From: Monosiga brevicollis MX1
Lineage: Eukaryota; Opisthokonta; Choanoflagellata; Craspedida; Salpingoecidae
Length of the DNA: 64,000 nt
NCBI RefSeq assembly: GCF_000002865.3
Contig: NW_001865046.1
Span: forward strand, 455,492-519,491
Direction of reading: 5' to 3'
The notes below the pieces were generated by a model that ran no database searches, was not told the origin of the DNA, and was given only the letters and a program-made list of their open reading frames with translations. Every line of letters starts with the position of its first letter. The stretch's first letter is position 1. Below are positions 50,101 through 60,100 of the stretch, one piece after another. Both the position numbers and the translations under genes were made by a program.

Positions 50101-52464
50101 TGCGCGTCTGGACCAGGAAGGAGGAGTAAAGGACCATGCCCGGGCTTTGGCCATCGTTGAACCATGGGTTCTCACAATTGTTGGGCATGCCTGTGTTTCG
50201 AGTCAGGCAAGCACAGCGGCTTTCAATAAGATATGCGACGGCATAGTGAAGCGGTCATCCAACACTGTGGACCTTCAAACATCGGGGCCGTGGCGGATTG
50301 TTGGACGGACAGGTGGTTAACATCGTTTTTTGGTTTGTGTTCCATTTGGCACCGCAGTTGCAGTCAGCCTTGAGCATGGCCGTGGCTGCGTCGGTAAAGG
50401 GGGTAACTTCGAGGGATGGCACAAACTTGGCCACCAAGCGTGACTATTGAGCAAGTACAACGTGTGGCATGCAAAATAGCGCGCGTCGTTTTACGATTGA
50501 GATGCAAGCAAAGGCGCGAGCCGAACCCCCCCCCCCCCCCAAAAGGGCACGTGACAGATTGGAATTTTCTTGAAACAAATGAGGCACGAATGGTAAGGCA
50601 CGCACATCGTCTTGGCCTTCACCGGGAATGGTCATGGTGCCCGTATCGCTGATTCGCAGATAGGGACTGGTGCACGTGTCGTCGTTGTAGTAGGTGGTGA
50701 GGATCTGGTACAGGCCCGAGCTGTTTTGAATGGTCTAGCAAGCATTCAACCCAGTCAGTGCGCCGAACAGAAGCGTCATGGACATGCAAGCCCGAAAGAG
50801 GCGGATCAAGACCAAGCCCGTGAAATGCTTGGTTCCCCCATGCAGCAGAAATGCAGTGCTGAAAGCGTACGTCATCTGGGGGCCCATCGTAAAGGATCTG
50901 GGTTGAGTATGACTGGGCATAAGGCTCAGCCTTGGTCTTGTAGGTGGACATGCAATCCAGCGAGTACTGGCCACAAATTTGTTGAATCGTCTCGATGGGA
51001 TCGCAGCCTAAGCAGCAGATGGGATACAAACGATCAAACGGTATCGATATGGGGGTACACACGGGCAAGATTGCGCCTACATACGCTTGGAAATGTTGAC
51101 GGTTTCATACACGTTGTCCTGCGAAAGCGTGAGACCAGCATGCAGCTCTCGATCCAGTCGTGACATGGCAAAAGACATGTTGAGTGACTCTTCGTTCTGC
51201 GCAAGTGGCCGGGTGTAAGAGCTCGATCAAGAAAATTTAAAAAAATAAAAATAAAAAAAAAACCCCAAGAACCAAGAGGCTAGGTGGTTAGAGCGGCGGG
51301 TTGAAAAGGGCTCGGGCAATGGTCGGTTACCTCCGTGATGGACCAGCCGTAATTGGATCCCTGAAAGACCATGCCATTGGTAGTTGCTAACGAAATGCAA
51401 GTTGCAGGGTTATGTGAGACCATCGCAATCGTGTGATGCTATGGCATGTTGTTGGGCTGACAGACCGTCCGAGGAGGTTCCGCCAAGCCAAGTGGTATCT
51501 TTGCAAGTGCCTGTAAAGGAAGAGTTGTCGTGAGCAAGATCAAGATAGCAGAGCGAAATCTCTTGATGTCGCACGCAGGGGCCGCACCAGGATCACATGC
51601 TTGCAAGTTGCGACTGCCCCCCAACTTCCAGGTGTCACCACACGGGCAATCTTTATTGAGCTTGTCAACCCAGGTCTGGTCGTTGACCACGACAAGGACA
51701 CCATCGCTATCCATGCGCCAGCCACGTGCGCCCTACAGCAGAGAGGGGAAAATGAGTGGCTAGCCCTTGGTGAATTTTGCGCGACGCAGGGGTGCTGCAT
51801 GACAGTACGCACATCAATGCCGGCGATGTCGCCCATATCCATCCATACACCACCCCAGCCAATCACCAAAGTCTGCATGCACAGCAGGGAGAATGTGAAA
51901 GGGGATTGTGCACGTGCATTCTTGACTGGTTGCCAAGTCATCGACTTTGAACAGAGTGTTTCAAAGGGAGAGGGAGAGAGAGACAGTGGCGCGCGAGCGC
52001 GCAAGAGTCGTTCATGCGATTGAAGACTGAGGATGCACGGCTGACCTGGGCACCAGTCTTGCAACCACCCTCGGCCACACTGGTATTGTAGTAGGTGCGG
52101 CTTAGCTGCCAAGTTCCTGTCTTGATGCCGGCGATGAACCAGTTGGACTGGCATGCGCAAAGGCAGGGGTTAACGCAAGCACAGCACATGCGCCCATGAG
52201 CCCAAATACAGTGGGTGGCACAACAATCCTCGGTAAAAGTCTGCAGGAGTGGCGGCACGCGTAAAACAATTGTTGCCTTGTGTTTGGGCGAGCACGTACG
52301 TGTACGGCGGTACCGAGCTGCGCGTCCTCGTAACACGAGTCCCAAGTGCCGCACTGGTTTCCCGACTTGACGGCCGCGGCAGTGGTGTATGCGGATAGCT
52401 GAAGCAGACCAAGAATCAGCACGCCAAACCCCAGCACGCGGCCAGGGGGCGCGAGAGCAGCCAT
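47194..52464 (-). CDS. Type I receptor with four APCDD-like repeats and MPR/ATG27-like tail
   Basis: Twenty-three phase-consistent exons: 52300-52464, 52046-52147, 51813-51872, 51588-51732, 51466-51510, 51331-51386, 51085-51196, 50871-51007, 50606-50734, 50281-50443, 50042-50190, 49778-49963, 49549-49680, 49343-49486, 49174-49242, 48953-49034, 48608-48861, 48311-48483, 48124-48185, 47949-48034, 47646-47850, 47483-47513, 47194-47359; 2853 nt, 950 residues. A signal peptide (GFGVLILGLLQLSAYTTA) precedes four repeats of about 200 residues. Each has C..W...C, a YY...C beta segment, then a C-x-CG-x-x-W motif: CPCGDTW, CNCGAKW, CSCGGTW, CACGGTW. This order matches the APCDDC domain of APCDD1. A Pro/Thr stalk leads to one membrane span (IVLLIAFLSVFVYVVGGM). 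The tail RGPQIPHAKFWSQVPGLISD resembles mannose-6-phosphate-receptor/ATG27 tails and ends with two Yxx-Leu sorting motifs, YSSL and YGSL. Ligand unknown. Confidence 0.8.
49243..49268. repeat. Poly-A tract in intron
   Basis: About 24 A residues (poly-T on the coding strand, just upstream of an acceptor, where it may serve as the polypyrimidine tract). Confidence 0.9.
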
Positions 52465-52796
52465 GGTGATGGGCTGCAGGTGTACGCGTCGTCTAGCATG
52501 CATGAGTAGCTGCACAGGAATCGTGAGAGAGAGGGTGAGAGAGCGAGAGAGCGAGAGGGGCCCAACTCATGTTCAAAAAGAACAACGCCCTCTGGGATCG
52601 CGCGATCCACAGCAACTCTCAAGTCAGCTCATCCCTTTGATCTCAAGATACAACATCAGAAGTTTCATCTCCTTTCCTCCTGCCAATCAATCGCCGAGAA
52701 CGCCGGACACCCCCTCCCCGAAGCTTGCAAAGCGCGCCAGTTCACTGACCCAAATCTGATCCGTGCGTGCGGATCCCGTAAACTGATGACATCTCG

Positions 52797-52857
<61 letters not shown>

Positions 52858-53355
52858 TCTCTCTCTCTCTGATTCTTCTCTGTCTCTCTCTCACTTGCGC
52901 TCTCCTGCGCGATGTCGTCTGATGTCAGATGAAATTTAGTCTCGATGGTGATTGGGAGACTCACGACGAAGAAGCAAAAAGGGGGAATGGTCACGCGACT
53001 TGAATGGCGGCCACAAAAACGCGCCCTCGATAAGATGAGATGATGTGTGCTCGGAGGGGAACAGCTCATCGGGCAGTGCCGACCGGCTGGCTGGGTCATG
53101 TCCTCGGTCGAGATCCTGGTATCGCGAGGTCTTGGAGGTAGTTGACAAAGAGCAGGGACGTCGCAAGCATTCCACTCAACCATTGGCACACCGTCAGCAC
53201 GCGTACACACGTAACAGTCGGTCAGGCCATGTGGTGGATTTTTTCTGTTTTTTGGGGGAACCGTGCATTTTTTTTTTCTCTCACTGAACGTTGGGAGAAG
53301 GAGAAAGAAGGTCGACCTTGACGCTTTGCTCGGGTGATATCGACTCTCTGTCACC
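52465..53355. promoter_or_regulatory. Divergent promoter region with (TG)n tract
   Basis: 891 nt between the APCDD-like receptor and the sterol isomerase genes. (TG)29-type repeat at 52798-52856 followed by CT-rich sequence, and a GA tract at 52525-52557. No coding signal. Confidence 0.5.
52798..52870. repeat. (TG)n-(CT)n compound microsatellite
   Basis: About 59 nt of TG followed by a 16-nt CT run. Antisense frames read poly-(Thr-His) and are not coding. Confidence 0.95.
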
Positions 53356-54766
53356 ATGGCCAAGTCTAGTAAGAGTGCTGCCAAGAAGGGTGGTAACAGC
53401 TGGTGCTGGACGCTGTCTCTGCTCGTGATCCTCTTCCTCGTGGGCGGATCCTTCTACCTGTACCACAACACCAACTTTGTCTTTGAGCCGGCTGAGTTGC
53501 AGGCCATCGCCAAGGCCGCCATCGCCGCGAACAAGAACGGTTCTACTGAGGCCCTGGTTAACGATGTCATTGCCCGTATGCGCGCCAAGTATGGCGACCA
53601 CATTCTTGAGGAATCAGAGTGCGTTTCTCGTCTCTACACCGAGCCCATACATGCTATGCCATCTCCTTTTTTTTTTTCTCTCTGTCTCTCTGTCTCTCTG
53701 TCTCTTTGTCTCTCTGTCTCTCTGTCTCTCTGTCTCTCTGTCTCTCTGTCTCTCTGCCTCTGTCCGTCTCTGTCCATCTGTCTGGCTCTCGCCTTGCAGT
53801 GCGTCGGCCGGTGTGTTTGCTCACGAGCTGGTGCTGCGTTCCATATCCGTACAGATGGATGTTCAACAATGCTGGTGGTGCCATGGGTTCAATGATTGTC
53901 CTCCATTGCTCTTTCTCCGAGTACATCATCATTTTCGGCACGGGTAGGTCGCTGCACCCTGCCGTTCGACCGCCCGCATTTTGAAAGTGTCTGCCCTGCC
54001 ACTGAAGGATCCGTTTTTGTGCCAGTCACTTGGCTTTCGTGACATTCGTGGCATCAGACTCATCGTGGTTGTCCATCCTGCCTTATATTGTTCCCAGCGC
54101 TGGGCACGGAGGGTCACACAGGCCGTTTCTTGGCTGACGATTACTTTACCATTCTGGCCGGCGAGCAGGTGCGGCATGGTTGAGTGGGATTCACGAGCGG
54201 GAAAGAATGTTTCAGACTCTCTGTGTCCCTGCCCTATCAACGACCTCCTCGGCCTTCCTCACAAACGCCCTTCTCCCCATTTATGCTTCGATGGCCTCTT
54301 GCAAGTGGGCCTACCCCGCTGGCGCTCTGGAGCGTGAAGTCTACATGCCCGGAGACCAACACCACCTTCGTCTCGGAGAAGCCAAGCAGTACAAAATGCC
54401 CGACGCGGTGCGTTGATGCTTGCTTCGCTGCTTCAAGGATTTGCGCTGGGCGTGTCGCTCTGCGTTCCCTGCCTTGTGGGCCATTTGCTTGCGCCGGCTG
54501 CAGCACCGCACATTGCCCCATGTCCAGCATTGCAGCTGCATCTGCTTGGCTCCGTCAGCGAATGTGAGTCTCATCTCCTGCACATTCCAATGCCCGATGC
54601 TTCGTAGTGCTGGGCGCTCGAGTATGCCCGCGGTAACATTGTGGCCATGCTGCCCTTTGGCTTTGCGGATGCCATCACCTCCACGCTTGACTTTTACACC
54701 TTGTACCAGACGGTGAAGGTCAGCACCATTTCCTTTGTGCATGAGCTCCTCAAGGGCAAGATCTAA
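53356..54766 (+). CDS. ERG2 / sigma-1 receptor family (C-8 sterol isomerase-like)
   Basis: Exons 53356-53618, 53855-53943, 54098-54168, 54306-54407, 54608-54766; 684 nt, 227 residues (human sigma-1 receptor 223, yeast Erg2 222). One N-terminal membrane span, [19 protein letters not shown], then the conserved core: [43 protein letters not shown], and [19 protein letters not shown]. The two acidic ligand-pocket residues of the family are present, in FLADDYF and in LEYARG. The protein is ER-resident; in fungi it moves the sterol double bond from C8 to C7, in animals it is a chaperone-like receptor. Which role applies here is open. A decoy acceptor at 53800 would put the second exon in the wrong frame. 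The first intron is a CT-rich imperfect repeat. Confidence 0.9.
53674..53791. repeat. CTCTGTCT-type imperfect repeat in intron
   Basis: About 118 nt of (TCTCTCTG)n-like units within the first intron of the sterol isomerase gene. Confidence 0.9.
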
Positions 54767-55348
54767 AGCCCTTCCAGAGGTTTTGGCACATGAGCACAGA
54801 GCCCCTGCTCCTGAATAGCCTGCTTTTCGCGCCGCGGTTGCGTCAACGGTGAGCTTGTGTTCGTTCGGGGGCTCCTGAAAGACGACATCGAGAATTCAGT
54901 CAGTCAACGATCCTCTTTCTTTGAACGTCCTTCATCAACTCAAGTCATCATCCTCTCCAGCCAAAGCTGTTGGGCAAGCACGATGGGGTGCACTGAGCAA
55001 GGAGACAGTCAAGTCCGGCAGGCGGGTGAATACACTGACGCACAAACAGGGATGCACAAGGACATGCAGAAATAATCAAAAGTCACGCATCAGAAACTGC
55101 TTGTGACGAGCTGAACAATTGTCATGGTTTGGACGGCACAGAACCCTTCGTCCATTTTGTGCAAAGGTTGAAAGAGGAGTCGCTCAGAAACGGAACGAAC
55201 GGCACAAGGAGGGCACGGGGGTGACCCCCATGAGAATCAGGCCAGCGGTGGTGGCAAATTTTGAACCAGTCAGTCTGGATAGGAGGACAAAGGCGCATTT
55301 TGTTATTCCATCGGATTGCCGGGTGCTGGATTGATGTGGAAGGAGACA
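54767..55348. other. Intergenic spacer between two + genes
   Basis: 582 nt with no recognisable coding signal; 3' UTR of one gene and promoter/5' UTR of the next. Confidence 0.55.
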
Positions 55349-56672
55349 ATGGCCGCAAGCATGTCACTTCGGCAGCTCCTGAACCAGGCACGCGCCAGCC
55401 ATGTGCCAGTCCAGGCGTTTGGCGCCCACAATGCCTTTGTTGGACGCATACTACAGCGTAATGACATTCCCGTTGCATATGTGAGCGGTGCTGCCACCAG
55501 TGCTGTGCTGGGCATGACGGACACTGGCATACTCGGTCGATCCGACTTTGAGCGCGCCATTCGACAGGTGTGGCTCCTGCGCTTTGCACCGACAGCCTTG
55601 TTGCTGGCGCACGCTCACGTGCTCATTTGCTCGTTGTTCATCTTGGCAGCTTTGCGAGGCCACCCAACCTAGTGCAGCTCGTGCAGCACCCCTGTATGTT
55701 ATGGCTGATATGGACACAGGCTTTGGAGAGACGCCGGAAGAATGGCGCGCCGCTGTACGCGGTTACGCCCATGCCGGCGCCCACAGCTTCCACATTGAGG
55801 ACCAAGTATCTGCGAAGCGTTGCGGGTTGGTGCCTTTCACACTCCTTACAGCCCTGATGACGGTCTTTTGGCATCGTGTGGCCTCATGGCTTGTTGGAAC
55901 TTGATCCGCACTGCAGTCACCTTGATGGCAAGCAGCTCATCAGTCCGACAGATTTTGCACACAAGTTGGCCGTGGTCCTGGATGAAGCCGCACAACAGCC
56001 TGGTTGGTCTTGCGTTCTCAAAGCATTCGCGCCTTGACTCAGCCTCGTCACCTCGTCTTTTCTTTTCTTTTTATTCTTGCCCCGGAACAATCACCAATGA
56101 CTCATGGGACTCCCTGCATGTTGTCACTGCGGCTTGTGTGATCTATAGGTGATTTGGTCGTGTGGGCTCGCACAGACGCCGCCTCTGTAGAGGGGCTTAC
56201 ACAAGCCATCGACCGTGCTCGGCGATATGCCGACGTCGGTGCCACGTGCTTTTTCCCCGAAGGTATAACCCCCCGCGCGCGCGCGTCAACAGCCTACAAA
56301 GTCATGCCAGTTGGAGTTTAACGTGCTGGTGTGACTGGCTTATTGCCACCAGGCTTGGAGCGGGCGGAAGACTTTGAGCGGTTTGCACTCGAGCTGCGTG
56401 CCACACACCCAGATGTCCATCTGTTGGCCAACATGACCGAGTTTGGCAAATCGCCACTCCTCAGTATCAACGACCTCGGTTTCATGGGGTATAGCATGGT
56501 CTTATATCCTGTCACGCTGTTTCGAGCAGCCATGCGGGCCGTGGAAGGCGCACTCCTTGCTGTTGGACGCGACGGCAGCAATCGAGCCCTGGAACCGGTC
56601 ATCATGAGTCGTCAGGAGATGTACGACATCCTCGAGTACCAGCCCAACACTCGTGGACCAAGCGAAGAATAG
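55349..56672 (+). CDS. Isocitrate lyase / PEP mutase family enzyme, 2-methylisocitrate lyase-like
   Basis: Exons 55349-55567, 55650-55825, 55917-56002, 56149-56262, 56353-56672; 915 nt, 304 residues (bacterial PrpB about 296). TIM-barrel of the ICL/PEPM superfamily. Visible signatures: VAYVSGAATSAVLGMTDTG, MADMDTGFGETP (metal-binding Asp residues), HIEDQVSAKRCGH with the catalytic-loop Cys, VVWARTDAASVEGL, RRYADVGATCFFPEG, LLANMTEFGKSPLLS and ALYP-like MVLYPVTLFRAAMRA. PrpB splits 2-methylisocitrate into pyruvate and succinate in propionate breakdown; close relatives act on other 2-hydroxy or phosphonate acids, so the substrate is not certain. ATG 55349 was chosen for its purine at -3; ATG 55334 in the same frame is an alternative. 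No clear organelle leader. Confidence 0.87.
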
Positions 56673-57126
56673 TACAGCCTTCTCCTTAGATCCTCTTTAT
56701 GTTCTCAGCAATCCAGCTTCTACCGTGAACCCAAACGACGACTGCCCGTCCCATGCTTCTCCGCAAACACAACCCCATCGACTATCCTCGAAAACGAGAG
56801 CGAGAGGGGAAAAGAACGAGAGAGCGAGAGGGAGAGGGAGAGAGAGGCTCAGGATTTGAGAGAGAGAGAAGAAGAAGAAAAAAGTCAGATAAAATAGAGA
56901 GTGAGAGAGAGAGAAGACACCCCTTCCCCCTACAAACACAAGACTGTAGTGTGTCAAGCAGTTTTTAGAGGGGCGACCGCCTTCTGTGCCCTTCAACAGC
57001 TTGCTCGTGGCTTGGGTGGCCCCCTGGGGTTCTACTGGACGACGCATCGGCGAAGGCGGTGTGGTCATGGGACTTGGTGGCATGGTCTTCGTCTGACTGG
57101 TACCCGCTGCTGTTGTGGGTGGGCAG
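56673..57126. promoter_or_regulatory. Intergenic region with GA repeats
   Basis: 454 nt between two + genes, with GA-rich runs at 56806-56858 and 56894-56915. No coding signal. Confidence 0.5.
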
Positions 57127-60100
57127 ATGGTTGGCAGAATGCCGGGGAGCCGCATGCGGGTGGTGGCCGCGGATCGAGCACCCGTCGCGAGACGTTGGCT
57201 CTATGTGTGGGGCACCCTTGTTGTTGTGCTCGGGTGCACGCTTCCTAGAGTCACAGCGCTCAATGCGGTGGTCATTGACGGGTTTTGGGGCCGATCCACC
57301 CCTGATGGATCAGAGGTGGCGTACAACCTCACTGGCAATGGCGAGGGTCTTGCCATCAACACACCATCAGCTCTGCGGTTTGCATTTCATGAAGCCGTGA
57401 GCGGCGACGCCTCATCTCAGGCTGCCGCCGTCAGCAACAATGCCGACGAGCGACGCTTTGCATGCCAGCTTGACGCACAAAGTTGGATGGCCTGTTCATC
57501 AGTCCGTGTCGATGCTCAACCGGGTGCTCAAGTCAGGTAGGTTGCTCATACGTCTTACCTACTCTCACCCTACTCGTTGCGTGGCTCTCTCTCTACCCAG
57601 TTGTACTAGCCGTGGCATAGTTTTTTTCACGCTTTTCTCATGCTCTGCTGCCTCGGGCCTGCCAAATCTATGTGTGCATGCAGCTTTGCAACCTCTTCAC
57701 GCCTCGCTGACGGAAATCGGGAGTTTTGTGTGCGTGTGACGCGGGACCTTGCCCTCAATGGCCAATTAATATCTTGCACCACCGAGGCTGGCTGTGGCCC
57801 TGCCACCTGCATCGCTTTTACCATCGGTGTGTTTCTTGTTTTATGCTTCAGGTTCTTTGCTCTCGCCTCGCGAGTCTGCCATCTCGCTTCGCCCGTGCTC
57901 CTCCCACGAGTTTTGATTTGACGCTCGCTTTCCTATGGCCGTCATTTTCCCGCTAACCTTTGTCGTCTGCTGATGCTTCCCAACACCAGATACCATGGCA
58001 CCAGCGTTGGAGTTATTGGCCGTGGGCTTTCCCCAGCAAGAACTGGCAGCGGCAGTTAACAACGCAGGGCTCGCTCAGGCTGTAGAGGCCTACACGCAGA
58101 CCTGGGCAGCTCAACCACGCCTGTATGACCCTGCTGCTCCACAGGCTGCGGTGACGCGCCGCACGACCATCCTCACCCTTTGGCGACCCACCGAGACAAT
58201 ACACAGTCCAACGGCGCTCCTGAATGTTTCCGACGACAGCGCGTGGTCCGGGTCCGCCGCGCTTTCAATTGTTTCCAATGCCACGCTGGAGCTCGAGTCT
58301 CGCATTTATGCCAACGTTCTCGTCGTGTATGGCAGTTGGACTCCAGATGCGCAAAGCTCAGAAAACAACGTGCGGCTCAGACTGGCGGCGATGGATCTAG
58401 CCGGCAATCTCTTGATGCCGACCACATTCACCTGGCGTTTTGATCAAACAGCCCCCGCAGTTCTTGTGCCGGCGGACACGCTGTTTGACCAAGGTCGCCA
58501 GCAATCGGCCATCACGGCCGGAACGATTGAGTTTGCTACTCTGGAACCTAACGTCCTGGCTGAGTGTCGGCTTCAACGCCTGGGTGCTAGCTTCCGGGCT
58601 GAGTTTGATCCATGCACCAGTCCCTTTGCTTTTGATGTGAGCACCGAGGTGGCGGCTCTTCAGGCTGCCGCGTACGAATTTCACGTTCGTGCTCGCGACT
58701 ATGCCGGAAACGTGGGCGACTGTTCTTCAGACGCCGTTGATGCGCTTAGCGTTGCTCAGCCCGCACCGTGCATGTACTATCGCTTTAGTCTGGATGTGCG
58801 GACACCAGATCTCGTGCTTGAGCCCTTGCTACCGGCGACTGCTCGTCCGACCCAAGGGGTAGCGGAGTGCCGCTTCTTAGACTCCGAGCGCCTTTGCGTC
58901 TGGACTGAGCCCGCGCTGGCCCTGCTGATCGCAAACGCCTCACGCGTGGCTGGTCTTGAGTGCAGTCTCAATGGAGCTGCCTGGATCGCCTGCCCCTTGT
59001 ACAATGCGACTAGGGCTGGGTTGTTGGTCAATCAGAGTGACCTTGAGACTCGAGTTGCAAACCATGCTAACGCCATAGTCCTGGTGCTCACAGGACTTGC
59101 CGACCAAGCACATCAGCTACGCGTGCGCCCCACATCGCCACATGACGTGCAAGGAGCTATTCTTGAATACGTTTGGCGCACCAAGGCGGTGCCTCCCACC
59201 ACTCGCATCCTCAGTCGCCCCGCGCCCCTGACGCGCCGGCGTGAATCCCGCTTCTTGTTCACGCTGGCCACAAGCGATGCCTATCATGCCGGGTTTGCAT
59301 GCTCCACCACAGGGGACGAATACACCCCCTGCAGCTCTGGGCTCCTCACCCGACTGGCCTCCAATTACACCGGTGGCCTTGCAAATTCAACCCAATTCAC
59401 CACGGGTTGGCTCTCCACCTCGGCCGTCACCGCCGCTGCAGATGGCGGCGGAGACGTGGAGAGTCGCTCTTGCCGCGGTCTGGGCGCCACTGCCGAGCCC
59501 TGGTCCTGGTCATGTCGCACGCAATGCGCTGCCAGCAGTACCGCATGCGTCCCTATACCTGCCGAACAGGCCGGGGTACAATTGCGAACAGCTTGCGAGC
59601 TAGTGCATGGGGAGGTCCTGCTAGAGTGCCGAAATCAAGATCAGGCGGCGAGGGGACAAATTTGCCCTGATTTTGCAGTACAGCTGACCTGCAACGCCCC
59701 GGCTAATCAGACGCGTCTCCACATCGCAGCCACAGGCAACACCACCGTGTATGCTGATGGTGTGGCCGTCTTACGGTCAGCCCTATGGTCTCGTGATGCC
59801 ACTGTCACACTACCCCTTTTCAACGTTCTCGCAGTCGAGGTCGAGGCAGCCGCCGATCCGGCTCGCCTCATCGCTACCCTACCCTTCCTTGACGCTGTAT
59901 CCGACGCCAGCTGGAGGTGCACATCTGATACCAGCGAGGTTGTCGTGTTGGGCAATTGGACTTTAGCGACATACGATGACCATGATTGGTCTCCTGCAGT
60001 ATCCGCTGTCGAACCACAGCCCGCCGCATGGACTGCCGCACTCACTCGGCGGCAAAGCGCGGATGCGCTTTGGGTACAGGCGGCTCAGGGTGGTATGCAC

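Noticed and set aside
52665-53384. 239-residue minus-strand frame with poly-(Thr-His)
   Set aside because: Spans the (TG)n microsatellite in a divergent promoter; no homology.
53797-53854. Acceptor at about 53800 for the second exon of the sterol isomerase
   Set aside because: It reads the conserved [13 protein letters not shown] region in the wrong frame; the acceptor at 53853-53854 is right.
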